Counted from the stretch's first letter, positions 1 through 10,459 are shown. The stretch: DNA of 64,000 bases from Prionace glauca (GCA_037974335.1 CM075760.1:35411609-35475608), one strand, 5' to 3'. Numbers and translations: made by a program. Notes: generated from the letters alone by a model not told the origin.

Positions 1-445
1 GCTGATGATTCAAAATGCTGATACAGGTTAAAGTCTGGCTGTTAATGGGGGAAAATTTATTGTTTCTACCGACACAAAAATCTCGCAGATCTGTGCCCAA
101 ATCTCTGATTCAATGACAAGAAAACGTTTACTTGAATGAACTGGTAAAGTCTCCCACCCCCAGTGAAGTGGAGGCAGTTTTCATTCAGAAACCAGTAAGT
201 GTGAGTTTAATAATGTGGGAAGGAGAAAGACTCAGTTTGAGCGGTGACATTGCGGGAGGAATGGAGAGCTGGAGTTCACCCAGAAAAGCAGCAAAGTTTC
301 AAATCAAAGGCGTCCAACGTTGCATGGTCCATTAACGGTGATAATTTAATGTTATTCAGCAGAATTACCACAGGATGGTTTATCACAGATTGATGCTAAT
401 ACTTTGAATGGAGTGAATTGCAGTAACATTGAATGCAGTAGAAAG
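1..445. other. Unassigned sequence
   Basis: AT-rich DNA with no recognisable gene or repeat. The short open frames lack codon structure or family motifs. Confidence 0.4.
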
Positions 446-735
446 GACAGCGCGGTAGCACAGTGATTAGCACTGATGTCTCACAGCGCCAGGGACTCAG
501 GTTCTCGGGTCACCGTCTGTGCAGAGTTTGCACGTTCTCCCCATGCCTCCGTGGGTTTCCTCCAGGTGTTCAGGCTTCAAAGATGCGTGGGTTAGTTTGA
601 TTGTCTATGCTAAATTGATCCTAGTGTCAGAGGGATTAGAAGGGTAAATATGTGTCTTTACGGGGAATAGGGCGTGGGTGGGACTGTTGTGGGTGCGGAC
701 TCGATGGGCCGAATGGCCTTCTTCTGGAGGAATCA
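446..735 (+). mobile_element. tRNA-derived SINE, near full length
   Basis: The head resembles a tRNA promoter (GGTAGCACAGTGATTAGCAC, then CAGGGACTCAGGTTC). It is followed by a conserved body (GTTTGCACGTTCTCCCC, GTGGGTTTCCTCC) and a tail ending GATGGGCCGAATGGCCTTCT. The same body recurs at 24.05, 38.34 and 52.0 kb, and on the minus strand at 40.95 and 56.18 kb, so it is an interspersed family. SINEs of this form are abundant in elasmobranch genomes (established knowledge); the family name is not assigned. Confidence 0.8.
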
Positions 736-1124
736 AAAGAGGTAATGCAAATATACATTGTTTTGGATGAAACAGCAGGTCAACTAAATGTATTTTCACT
801 GCCATGTAAAAGCGGACCTGACATCTGCACTGAAATGTGATGAGGTTGGAAAAACTCAGGATGTTACATGGCATGTGTGCATCAGGAAACAAAGATAAAC
901 CTTCACCTCCATCACCTTTCATTAACATTGGGAATGTTTAGAAATAGAGGAAGTTTTTAAAAAACTGGAATCCAACAAGGAGGAAATATAACAACATCTG
1001 GCAGGGTGGAAATTGCGATGGGTATTTGGTCTGTTGCAATTTGTGTGAACTGATGTTTGAAGACTGTGCGAGACAAAATGTGCTCCTAATTAGCAGATAG
1101 CACAGAAAACCAGCAACGGAATCC
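736..1124. other. Unassigned sequence
   Basis: No recognisable gene. It holds a single ATGCAAAT match near 745, far from any Ig promoter and therefore not assigned a role. Confidence 0.35.
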
Positions 1125-1197
1125 TGCCGAAACCCGGGATTGAACCTGGGACCTTTAGATCTTCAGTCTAACGCTCTCCCAACTGAGCTATTTCGGC
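1125..1197 (-). tRNA. tRNA-Phe (GAA)
   Basis: The reverse complement folds as a standard 73-nt tRNA. The acceptor pairs GCCGAAA with TTTCGGC, discriminator A. The D arm is GCTC/GAGC, the anticodon loop CTGAAGA carries GAA, and the T loop is TTCAATC. The A and B boxes for RNA polymerase III are present. The T stem CCAGG/CCGGG has one A-G mismatch where other vertebrate tRNA-Phe genes have a wobble pair, so activity is likely but not certain. No CCA is encoded, as expected for a eukaryotic nuclear gene. It lies about 80 bp outside the left arm of the tRNA-Val inverted repeat. Confidence 0.9.
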
Positions 1198-2175
1198 TGT
1201 CTGGCCAAGGGGAAGCTTCCGTCTCCCAAATATCTAAGAGAGCACTCATTTTTGCCCATTCGTTAATGCATCATTTTCATCTTTCGTCAAATAATCTCAA
1301 CCAAATGTCCTCAGTGATAAAAGCAAATTACTGCGGATGGGAAAAGAGGAAATGCTCCAAAATCTCACAATGTCTGACAGCACTTATAAGGAGTGAAAAG
1401 GGCGGACGTTTCGAGTCCAGATAATACTTTATCAAAGTTCATTGTAATCACTATTCGTTTCAATATTTCGTATCAATACATTATTTAACACATGTGACTT
1501 CATTATGAATTGAATATTTCTGACCTTGAACATCACTGAATTGAAAATATAACTGACCAACAGAACCAATCGAATCACCGGGTAATACAGGTCACAATTT
1601 TGAGATCGACTATCGTCAGCTTTTAAACAAAGTCAAATACATTTAAAAGGATGAGAATCAGGAATTATCTGTTCGTGACTCTTGACCCTTTTTTGATTAG
1701 GGGTTTGAAACATTCAGGCGCATAAATTCCGGCCCGTTACAGGAAATTCCAGTAGATCCGCACTGAGTCCCAATTCCCTCATCTGTCTGAATGGTTTTCC
1801 CTCTTTCTTAGAGATGAAAAACGATTTAAAAATATTCTTCTGTGAAATGTTCACCATTTCCTCTAGTTCACTTACAGTATCACTTGTATCTGTCTTTTTG
1901 AGCACACACTGCTATCAGATATTTCAGATGCTGATTAACCATATTAGTCTGCAGCTAGAAACCCATTAAATTCTGTTGTGGACTGAACAAGATGCGGATA
2001 AATGCTCGGTGTCAAAAGCGAACTTTCCCGTCAGTGCACCTTATTTCACAGAAAGTATTTAACTTTGATGTCAGAGCAATGATAACATGTCTTTCACATC
2101 GAGGTTTGGATAATGTTGAGCAACAACCTGAAATCAAACAATATTACCTTACCCCACATGAGAAACCTTAATTAA

Positions 2176-2247
2176 TATTTCTGCCCGGTTTTGAACGGGG
2201 ACCTTTCGCGTGTGAGGCGAATGTGATAACCACTGCACTACAGAAAC
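2176..2247 (-). tRNA. tRNA-Val (CAC), T arm one base short
   Basis: The reverse complement begins GTTTCTGTAGTGCAGTGG and has anticodon loop CTCACAC (CAC). It is 72 nt rather than 73 because the T arm reads CCCCGTTCAAAACCGGG, one G short of the usual sequence, which weakens the T stem. The first acceptor pair is G-U. Its partner at 8783-8854 has the same missing base, so the change predates the inversion. It is probably a damaged or weak gene. Confidence 0.75.
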
Positions 2248-3356
2248 AACTGGAAAACTAATGGAGCAAATCAGCCTGTCTGCAATGTTCAACTGCGCTG
2301 TGTTGCTGCAGGTTCCGATGGTCAGACTGAGAGCCCATGTCACTGAATTCAGGAAGATAACCCTTACTTTCAATCTGATTGTGCAACTTATCCCCAACAT
2401 CAACATTTAAAAGCGTTCGTCTGGCAAATATCTAAGGGAGCAATGATTTCTACTCATTTATTATTCCATGATTCTCATCTTCCTTCGAATAATCTCAATC
2501 AATTATTCAGTGATAAAAACGAATGACTGCGGAAGGGAAAAGAGAAAATGCTGCAAAATCTCCCAATGTCTGACAGCTCCTGTAAGGAGTGAAAAGGGCG
2601 GACTTTTCGAGTCCAGATGACAACTTATCAAAGCTCATTGTACAAGTGTACTCAGTATTTGTGTCACTATTCAGTACCAATGTATTATTTAACACAGATG
2701 GCTTTATTATGAATTGAATATCAATGAACTTGAACATTACTGAATTGAAAACATAACTGACCAACAGAATCTCCGGGTAATACAGATCACAATTTTGAGA
2801 TTGACTATCGTCAGCTTTTAAACAAAGTCAAATACATTTAAATGGAGGAAAATCAAAAATTATCTGTTCGTGACACTTGTGCCTTTTTTATTATGGACGC
2901 ATACATTTCCGCCCTTTACAGGAAAGCCCAGTAGATCCGCGCTGAGTCTCGATTCCCCCATCTGTCTGAGTGACTTTTCCTATTTGTTGGAGATGAAAAA
3001 CGATTTTTAAAAATGATTCATCTGTGAAATGTGCACCATTTCCTCTAGTTCACTTACACTATCACTTGTACCTGTCTGTTTGAGCACACACTCGTATCAG
3101 ATATTTCAGATGGTGATGAACCATATTAGTCTGCACCTATAAACCCATTAAATCTGCTGGAGACTGAACGAGATGCGGATAAATGCTCGGTGTCAAAATC
3201 GAACTTTCCCGTCAGTGCACCTTATTTCTCAGAAAGTATTTGACGGTGAAATCAGAGCAATGATAACATGTCTTTAACATCGAGGTTTGGATAATGTTGA
3301 GCAGTAAACGTAAATTTAATATTTTTCCCTTATCCAACACGAGAAAGTTTAATGAG

Positions 3357-3429
3357 TGTTTCTGCCCGGGTTCGAACCGGGGATCTTTCGCGTGTAAGGC
3401 GAATGTGATAACCACTACACTACAGAAAC
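3357..3429 (-). tRNA. tRNA-Val (TAC)
   Basis: A complete 73-nt cloverleaf on the minus strand. The acceptor pairs GTTTCTG with CAGAAAC, discriminator A. The anticodon loop TTACACG region gives TAC, and the T arm CCCGG-TTCGAAC-CCGGG pairs fully. The A box (TAGTGTAGTGGTTA) and B box (GGTTCGAACCC) are intact. It is the best preserved of the four Val copies here and sits 1181 bp from the CAC copy in the same arm. Confidence 0.93.
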
Positions 3430-3722
3430 AACTGGAAAAGTAGTGGAGCAAATCTGCCTGCCTGCAATGTTCAACTGCGCTGTGTTGCTGCAGGTTCCGA
3501 TGGTCAGACTGAGAGCCCATGTCACTGAATTCAGGAAGATAACCGTTATTTTCAAGCTGATTGTACAACTTATCCCCAACATCAACATTTAAAAGCGTTC
3601 GCCTCGCAAATATCTAAGGGATCAATGATTTCTACCCATTCATTAATGCATCATTTTCATCGTTCTTCCAATAATCATCCGCATTTTGTATCACCAGCGC
3701 TTTGTAACCTGTCGCTACCTTT

Positions 3723-3908
3723 TTTCTTTGTTCTTGTTCTCTGCATTCCTCCAGCAGTCCAAAAGACTTGCTGGTTAGATGCATTGGCCATGCCAAATTC
3801 TCCATCAGTGTTTCCCGAACAGGAATGTGGCGACTAGAGAATTTTCACAGGAATTGCATTGCAGTGTGAATGTAAGCCTAATTATTCGTGATACTAATAA
3901 ATAAAACT
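3723..3908 (+). mobile_element. SINE 3' fragment
   Basis: It begins in the conserved body (CAGTCCAAAAGACTTGCTGG) and ends with a TTTTCACAGGAATT...CATTGCAGTGTGAATGTAAGCC tail followed by AATAAATAAA. The same tail is at 52140-52215 and 53270-53340. This tail differs from that of the 446-735 SINE, so it marks a second subfamily. Confidence 0.7.
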
Positions 3909-3921
3909 AAACTGCAGGTCA

Positions 3922-4416
3922 AGGTGCCGCTGTGACAATGCACCCTCTTGTTTAAACACTCTGCAATGCTGAGACTGGGGAGAGGAGTGAACAACAGGGA
4001 GCAGAATTGCAGCTTCTCTCCCCCCATTGAAACTGGGATTGTTGCTCCATCTGCTGCACCTCTCCACCACATCCACTGGGGGGCAATCTGGACAATGGGC
4101 TGCAGGCAGACCTCACTGCGCCTGCGCCACAATCACACCCGCCGCCGGCAGCGTCCATCTTGCGTTGCCAAGGGAGACGGCCAACGTCCATCTTGCGTTG
4201 CCAGGGGAGACGGCCAGCGGCCATTTTGCGTTGCCAGGGGAGACGGATCCCGCGCGCTGCACTCTGAGGGAATTCCCCTTCTGCACATGCGCCCAGGCAT
4301 TTGAATCTTTTAATATTTTGAATTCTGATGATTATTATTCACATCCTCACCCGTCAGCCTTTCGGTTCCTTCTCCATTCGGGAAAATCGTTTCCGTTTTT
4401 TATTCCGTCTGTTTTT
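3922..4416 (+). repeat. Promoter-like GC-rich block, copy A (inverted copy at 10018-10453)
   Basis: Nearly the same sequence occurs in opposite orientation at 10018-10453. Copy A holds three tandem units of about 32 bp (4157-4250) built on TTGCGTTGCCAGGGGAGACGG, while copy B has one unit. GCACATGCGC (an NRF1-type site) lies at 4283-4292. This may be part of an upstream promoter region of the CpG-rich block that follows. Confidence 0.75.
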
Positions 4417-4760
4417 CACACCCGCGCGGTGCGCTCTGGGAAAATACTACCGCACATGCGCGGTTCCGCCACCTGCCTCTTTATAAAAATATGTATTTTA
4501 TTTAATTTTAATTTCGCTCCGGGCGGGATTTCCGGGTGGGAATTTCTCTCACTTTCTACATTTCTGAACCGTCGCTTTTTCCTCGACGGGGGGAGGGGCT
4601 GACGGTGACGTCACGGAAATATGGCCGCTGGCCCCGCCACTCTGCAGGCCCCGGATGTTCCGCCAACGAGCAGCGGCCGGGCCGGTGTGGGCAAGAGGTG
4701 ACACTGGGCGGAGCAGCGCCCGGGCGTGTTACAGCGACCCCCGGTGGTCAGGAAGGGAAA
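4417..4760 (+). promoter_or_regulatory. CpG-rich promoter-like block with CRE, NRF1-type and YY1-type sites
   Basis: Base composition turns sharply GC- and CpG-rich. GCACATGCGC lies at 4452-4461, a perfect CRE TGACGTCA at 4606-4613, and AAATATGGCCGC (YY1-type, with an ATG) at 4617-4628. This trio is typical of vertebrate housekeeping promoters (established knowledge). The ATG at 4621 opens a frame of only 26 codons (MAAGPATLQAPDVPPTSSGR...), ending at 4699-4701. A weak GT donor follows GAG at 4697, so a first coding exon is possible. No downstream exon was recognised, and it may be an orphan duplicate of a promoter. Confidence 0.5.
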
Positions 4761-5194
4761 TAGCAGCAGCGCAGTCTCTGCCCAAAGGCTTCCCCAGTTC
4801 AGTTGCTCAGAGACACTGGGAACCTCTTCAACTGGAAACTTCAGCTTCTCACATTCACCCCCTGTGTATAGTCATTGTTTAATAGACAGCCTGTGTAGGG
4901 AAATCAGAAACAACTTGTTCACATTAAAGATGGTGGGAATCTGAACCATTCTGCTCAAAAAGCTCTACTTGCCCTGAAATTTCAATTGAAATGTTCAAGA
5001 TGAGAATTTATAGATACAAGTCATGTTGTATGTGGAACGCTCATGATGCCACAATAAGATCAGTACAGACATCTCACAGGGTTGTGTGAGTGGAGAAGGT
5101 GTCAGAGATGGAATGGCTAAATATAGAGCTACAGAGTCTGAGGCTCAGTTTTGGGTAAAGAAAAATGGCAGTACAAAGAACAGGGAAAATTACA
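4761..5194. other. Unassigned sequence
   Basis: Lower-GC sequence downstream of the CpG-rich block. No exon or repeat was recognised with confidence. Confidence 0.35.
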
Positions 5195-5475
5195 GCCCAG
5201 GATCATACCATTCGGCCCTTCAAACCTTCACTGACCATGCTGTCCGACTTAACTAAAACCCCCCATCCTTCCGGGACCATATCTGTTTATTTCCATCCTA
5301 TTCATGTACTTGTCAAGTGATGTAAAAGTCACAACTGCATCCGCTTCTACTATCTCTCCCCGGCAGCGAGTTCCAGGAACCCACTACCCTCTGTGCAAAC
5401 AATCTGCCATGTCCATCTCCTTTAAACCTTGCCCCTTGCACCTTAAAGCATGCCTTCATCGGCCGGAGCATTTTG
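5195..5475 (-). mobile_element. LINE 3' fragment
   Basis: Read on the minus strand this resembles the ends of CR1-like elements in the window. It ends in a ...CATTCGGCCC-type motif near 5210, with degenerate coding sequence around 5330-5475 (GRDSRSG, VVGSWNSLP, FKVQGARFKGDG on the reverse strand). The SWNSLP motif is a common C-terminal signature of these LINE ORFs. It is 5'-truncated and decayed. Confidence 0.55.
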
Positions 5476-6024
5476 TTGCTGAACAGTATCTGAATCTCGA
5501 TGTTACACCCATAGTATCTTCGCTCTGGCCTCGGCCTCAAATACTTTGTGTCAAATCAGAAATGATAAATTGTTTGATGCATTGCCAGGAAAGAAACTTC
5601 CCTATTTTGACACCTGCACATATCGGCAAGTCATCCAGTCTACAAGACAATTTAATAGGTTTAGGTGCAGACTAACATAGTTAATCACCATCTGAAACAT
5701 GCTAGGGTGAGGGAAGTCTGTACGATTTCAGTTTGGTGCTGAATATTATCAGAATCTCGATGTTACAGTCATATTATCTTTGCACTGACCTCAGCTTGAA
5801 ATGCTTTCTCCAAAATCAGAAATGCTGAATTTTATGGAAAAAAATGACAAAATTGTGTAAATTTTCTAAGACATATTGAATTTTGTCCAAAATGTATTTG
5901 AGGTTAGCATTTATTTAATATCCGAATCTTAATAAATGGGGAACGAAAGGACAAAGTAAGGAAATTACAATGCTGTTGAGTGTGAAGGAAGAGAGAGCAT
6001 GTGGGGGTATCGCGAGCAAGAGCA
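5476..6024. other. Unassigned sequence
   Basis: AT-rich. TGTTACACCCATAGTATCTT near 5500 and a similar stretch near 5760 echo the 3' flank of the tRNA-Val units, which suggests older decayed copies of that unit. No intact gene. Confidence 0.35.
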
Positions 6025-6095
6025 ACATTGATGGTTCAGTGGTAGAATTCTCGCCTGCCACGCGGGAGACCCGGGTTCGATTCCCGGCCAATGCA
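6025..6095 (+). tRNA. tRNA-Gly (GCC)
   Basis: A 71-nt cloverleaf with anticodon loop CTGCCAC (GCC), D arm GTTC/GAAT and a perfect T arm CCGGG-TTCGATT-CCCGG. The body matches the vertebrate tRNA-Gly(GCC) consensus. The acceptor reads ACATTGA against CCAATGC, which gives mismatches at the first and seventh pairs, so the gene may be impaired. Confidence 0.85.
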
Positions 6096-6527
6096 AAGCT
6101 TCTTCTTTCTCCGTTCACTCTGTGTATTGAAGCGAATGTCCTGCAAAATTGGGGGAAAACAAGGGAAATATGAAGTCTTGGACCTAAATCCTAAGGGAAA
6201 TGGATCGCAATATTCGGAAGGTGGTGCAGTTGTGAATGGTGTTATTGATGATTGAGTGGAAAGTATTGGATTGTTGGGCTACTGGTGGTCATTTCCCTTC
6301 CCATTCCTCCCTGTGGTAAGAGACGTGGGTTTATTTTCCCTGCCCGTTCATAGGAGAAAGGGAATAACCAACACACTGCAGCAGTGCTGTAGGATCCACG
6401 GAACTAAAGAGACTTGTATAGAATTGTAAACAGTGCGGTCATGCTGCAGTTCTGGAACAGGTTTTCAGAAATAGAATGGCGGCCAGTAACACACGAGTTT
6501 AGAATATATTTACGAGTTGCTACCTCT
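6096..6527. other. Unassigned sequence
   Basis: Spacer between tRNA genes. No gene or repeat recognised. Confidence 0.35.
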
Positions 6528-6601
6528 GTCTCTATGGCGCAATTGGTCAGCACGTTCAGCTGTTAACTGAAAGGTTGGTGGTTTAAGACAACCCAGCGAC
6601 G
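6528..6601 (+). pseudogene. tRNA-Asn (GTT) pseudogene
   Basis: The 5' two-thirds follow tRNA-Asn closely: GTCTCTATGGCGCAATTGGT, then anticodon stem-loop TTCAGCTGTTAACTGAA with GTT. The T arm (TGGTGGTTTAAGACAACCCA) does not pair, the B box is lost, and the acceptor has a mismatch (GTCTCTA versus CAGCGAC). It is a decayed copy within the tRNA cluster. Confidence 0.8.
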
Positions 6602-6894
6602 GAATTTTCTCACCATCAGCATTCACGGGTAAACTGTTGGCAATGGGTCCGTGAGTGCCAATAAAAAAAAGCTGTCAATTGTTCCCGGCTGTTCTGTTAT
6701 CTGGTGTTACCAACATTATTTAACGAAAACTGACTTCAAACAGGTTACATATAACATTATATACATGCTTCCATTATACCTTTAAACTTAAAAAACACAA
6801 TCGAAACATGAACTTGTGGCTGAGCATTTGTTCCTATTCCATATTCCTGTTTCCATTCATTCCTGGATAGATCATAAATCTGTCTAACCCAAAC

Positions 6895-7035
6895 TGAAAT
6901 GTGTTCAGTGATGGAACATCAGAACCCTTTGGAATAGAGAATTCCCAAGATTCACCGGCCTTTGAGTCAAACAATTTCTCCTCATCTCACTCCTAAATCA
7001 TCAGCGCCTTGTCCTGAGATTGTGTCCCTGTGTAG
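6895..7035 (-). mobile_element. CR1-like LINE 3' fragment
   Basis: GAATTCCCAAGATTCACCGG followed by CCTTTGAGTCAAACAATTTC is the reverse of the conserved CR1 C-terminal end (compare 11720-11760 and 42835-42880). It is short and decayed. Confidence 0.6.
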
Positions 7036-7097
7036 AAATAAAACAAAAGACTGGTGGCTCATGGATAAATTTATATTTTATAAAACACCCACCAGCT

Positions 7098-7169
7098 TCC
7101 CTGGTGGTCTAGTGGTTAGGATTCGGCGTTTTCACCGCCGCGGCCCGGGTTCAATTCCCGGTCAGGGAA
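7098..7169 (+). tRNA. tRNA-Glu (TTC)
   Basis: A 72-nt cloverleaf. The acceptor pairs TCCCTGG with TCAGGGA, discriminator A. The anticodon loop TTTCACC carries TTC, and the T arm CCGGG-TTCAATT-CCCGG pairs fully. One anticodon-stem base differs from the usual vertebrate gene, giving a U-G pair. The A box (TGGTCTAGTGG) and B box are present. It sits about 130 bp before the right arm of the tRNA-Val inverted repeat. Confidence 0.93.
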
Positions 7170-7590
7170 TGTAGATTTATTGCTGTGTAACAATCCTGTG
7201 TTACTTCCCGGTCTGCATCAGTTCTGTCGGAATCAGTATCAGGGAGATTTCCTCTTTAGTATCTGAATTGGAAATGTCACATTTAAAGAACAACGGAAAA
7301 AGGTAGCGACAGGTTACAAAGCGCTGGTGATACAAAATGCGGATGATTATTGGAAGAACGATGAAAATGATGCATTAATGAATGGGTAGAAATCATTGAT
7401 CCCTTAGATATTTGCCAGACGAACGCTTTTAAATGTTGATGTTGGGGGTAAGTTGTACAATCAGATTGAAAATAACGGTTATCTTCCTGAATTCAGTGAC
7501 ATGGGCTCTCAGTCTGACCATCGGAACCTGCAGCATCACAGCGCAGTTGAACATTGCAGGCAGGCAGATTTCCTCCACTGCTCTTCAGCT

Positions 7591-7663
7591 CTTTCTGTAG
7601 TGTAGTGGTTATCACATTCGCCTTACACGCGAAAGATCCCCGGTTCGAATCCGGGCAGAAACA
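7591..7663 (+). tRNA. tRNA-Val (TAC), right-arm copy
   Basis: A 73-nt counterpart of 3357-3429 with anticodon TAC and an intact T arm CCCGG-TTCGAAT-CCGGG. The first acceptor base is C instead of G, so the first pair is lost (C opposite C). This copy may be processed less efficiently. Confidence 0.88.
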
Positions 7664-8782
7664 CTCATTAAACTTTCTCGTGTTGGATAAGGGAAAATTG
7701 TTAAATTTAAGTTTACTGCTCAACATTATCCGAACCTCGATGTTAAAGACATGTTATCATTGCTCTGATTTCACCGTCAAATACTTTCTGAGAAATAAGG
7801 TGCACTGATGGGAAAGTTCGATTTTGACACCGAGCATTTATCCGCATCTCGTTCAGTCTCCAGCAGATTTAATGGGTTTCTTGGTGCAGACTAATATGGT
7901 TCATCACCATCTGAAATATCTGATACGAGTGTGTGCTCAAACAGACAGGTACAAGTGATACTGTAAGTGAACTAGAGGAAATGGTGCACATTTCACAGAT
8001 GAATCATTTTTAAAAATCGTTTTTCATCTCCAACAAATAGGAAAAGTCACTCAGACAGATGGGGGAATCGAGACTCAGCGCGGATCTACTGGGCTTTCCT
8101 GTAAAGGGCGGAAATGTATGCGTCCATAATAAAAAAGGCACAAGTGTCACGAACAGATACTTTTTGATTTTCCTCCATTTAAATGTATTTGACTTTGTTT
8201 AAAAGCTGAAGAGAGTCAATCTCAAAATTGTGACCTGTATTACCCGGTGATTCGAATGGTTCTGTTGGTCAGTTATATTTTCAATTCAGTGATGTTCAAG
8301 TTCAGAGATATTCAATTCATAATAAAGCCATATGTGTTAAATAATACATTGGTACCTAATAGTGACACAAATACTGAGTACATTTGTACAATGAGCTTTG
8401 ATAAAGTGTCATCTGGACTCGAAACGTTCGCCCTTTTTCACTCCTTACAGGAGCTCTCAGACATTGGGAGATTTTGCAGGATTTTCTCTTTTCCCTTCCG
8501 CAGTCATTCGTTTTTATCACTGAATAATTGATTGAGATTATTCGAAGGAAGATGAGAATCATGGAATAATAAATGAGTAGAAATCATTGCTCCCTTAAAT
8601 ATTTGCGAGACGAATATTTTTAAATATTGGTGTTGGGGATAAGATGTACAATCAGATTGAAAGTAACGGTTATCTTCCTGAATTCAGTGACATGGGCTCT
8701 CAGTCTGACCATCGGAACCTGCAGCAACACAGCGCAGTTGAACATTGCAGACAGGCTGATTTGCTCCATTAGTTTTCCAGTT

Positions 8783-8854
8783 GTTTCTGTAGTGTAGCGG
8801 TTATCACATTCGCCTCACACGCGAAAGGTCCCCGTTCGAAACCGGGCAGAAATA
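8783..8854 (+). tRNA. tRNA-Val (CAC), right-arm copy
   Basis: A 72-nt counterpart of 2176-2247 with anticodon CAC and the same one-base-short T arm (CCCCGTTCGAAACCGGG). The B-box core GTTCGAAACC is better kept here than in the left copy. It ends CAGAAATA, a G-U first acceptor pair. Confidence 0.78.
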
Positions 8855-9767
8855 TTAATTAAGGTTTCTCATGTGGGGTAAGGTAAAATTGTTTGATTTC
8901 AGGTTGTTGCTCAACATTATCCAAACCTCGATGTGAAAGACATGTTATCATTGCTCTGACATCAAAGTTAAATACTTTCTGTGAAATAAGGTGCACTGAC
9001 GGGAAAGTTCGCTTTTGACACCGAGCATTTATCCGCATCTTGTTCAGTCCACAACAGAATTTAATGGGTTTCTAGCTGCAGACTAATATGGTTAATCACC
9101 ATCTGAAATATCTGATAGCAGTGTGTGCTCAAAAAGACAGATACAAGTGATACTGTAAGTGAACTAGAGGAAATGGTGAACATTTCACAGAAGAATATTT
9201 TTAAATCGTTTTTCATCTCTAAGAAAGAGGGAAAACCATTCAGACAGATGAGGGAATTGGGACTCAGTGCGGATCTACTGGAATTTCCTGTAACGGGCCG
9301 GAATTTATGCGCCTGAATGTTTCAAACCCCTAATAAAAAAAGGGTCAAGAGTCACGAACAGATAATTCCTGATTCTCATCCTTTTAAATGTATTTGACTT
9401 TGTTTAAAAGCTGACGATAGTCGATCTCAAAATTGTGACTTGTATTACCCGGTGATTCGATTGGTTCTGTTGGTCAGTTATATTTTCAATTCAGTGATGT
9501 TCAAGGTCAGAAATATTCAATCCATAATGAAGTCACATGTGTTAAATAATGTATTGATACGAAATATTGAAACGAATAGTGATTACAATTGTACAATGAA
9601 CTTTGATAAAGTGTCATCTGGACTCGAAACGTCCGCCCTTTTCACTCCTTACAGGTGCTGTCAGACATTGTGAGATTTTGGAGCATTTCCTCTTTTCCCA
9701 TCCGCAGTAATTTGCTTTTATCACTGAGGACATTTGGTTGAGTTTATTTGAAGAAAGATGAAAATGA

Positions 9768-10017
9768 ATGAGGAGAACCTCGGTGAATTCACTCATAAAC
9801 TGGTCTGTCATGGAGTTTAGAAGGATGAGGGGGGATGTTATAGAGACATATAAGATAATGAAAGGGATGGATAGGGTAGAGGGAGAGAGATTCTTCCCGC
9901 TTAGAAAGGACAGCAGTACGAGGGGGCACAGCCTCAAGATAAGGGAGGGAGAGGTGCAGTTTAGATCAGAGTTGAGGAGGAACTTCTTCACTCAAAGGCT
10001 GGTGAATCTCTGGAATT
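9768..10017 (+). mobile_element. CR1 C-terminal fragment, inverted copy of 11725-11975
   Basis: Encodes FRRMRGDVIETYKIMKG and FFTQRLVNLWN, the conserved C-terminal part of CR1-like ORFs. The segment is essentially identical to the reverse complement of 11725-11975, including an unusual 5' junction (GAATGAGGAGAACCTCGG). The two therefore derive from one insertion copied in inverted orientation rather than from two retrotranspositions. Confidence 0.8.
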
Positions 10018-10453
10018 TTGATGTTGAAAACCAGACGGAATAAAAAACAGAAATGATTTTCCCGAATGGAGAAGGAACCGAAAGTCTGACGGGTGAGGAT
10101 GTGAATAATAATCATCAAGATTCAACATATTAAAAGATTCAAATGTAACTGCCTGGGCGCATGTGCAGGAGGGGAATTCCCCCAGAGTGCAGCGCGCGGG
10201 ACGCCGTCTCCCCTGGCAACGCAATATGGCCGCCGGCGGTGGTGTGATTGTGGCGCAGGCGCAGTAAGGTCTGCCTGCAGCCCATTGTCCAGATTGCCCC
10301 CCAGTGGATGTGGTAGGGATGGTGCAGCAGATGGAGCAACAATCCCAGTTTCAATGGGGGGAGAGAAGCTGCAATGCTGCTCCCTGTTGTTTACTCCTCT
10401 CCCCAGCCTCAGCATTGCAGAGTGTTTAAACAAGAGGGTGCATTGTCACAGCA
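10018..10453 (-). repeat. Promoter-like GC-rich block, copy B
   Basis: Inverted copy of 3922-4416. It carries a single TTGCGTTGCCAGGGGAGACG unit (three in copy A) and CAATATGGCCGCC, a YY1-type site. It stops before the CRE-bearing part, so the duplicate covers only the upstream half of the block. Confidence 0.75.
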
Positions 10454-10459
10454 GCAGGG

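Larger units (their letters stand above)
1276..3722 (-). repeat. Left arm of a 2.45-kb inverted repeat carrying two tRNA-Val genes
   Basis: This segment is the reverse complement of 7298-9767, in order and nearly base for base over long stretches. For example, 1714-1905 on the minus strand and 9125-9316 on the plus strand encode the same 63-residue frame. The coordinate sums of matching points stay near 11,020-11,043, so few indels separate the arms. Each arm contains two diverged tandem units of about 1.18 kb. A unit is one tRNA-Val, its flanks, and a short retroelement tail bearing CGAGTCCAGAT near 1400 and 2615. The spacer between arms is about 3.6 kb. Confidence 0.9.
7298..9767 (+). repeat. 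Right arm of the 2.45-kb inverted repeat carrying two tRNA-Val genes
   Basis: Reverse-complement partner of 1276-3722. The inner edge is AAAAAGGTAGCGACAGGTTA near 7298, and the outer edge breaks abruptly at 9767 into a CR1 fragment. The arm contains two tandem units about 1.19 kb apart, each with a tRNA-Val. Confidence 0.9.

Noticed and set aside
740-750. Octamer ATGCAAAT as an Ig regulatory site
   Set aside because: It is more than 11 kb beyond the 3' end of the gene and has no companion motifs; a chance match is expected.
9125-9316. 63-codon frame conserved in both inverted arms as a small protein
   Set aside because: Identity follows from arm duplication; the tandem sister units in each arm do not keep the frame.
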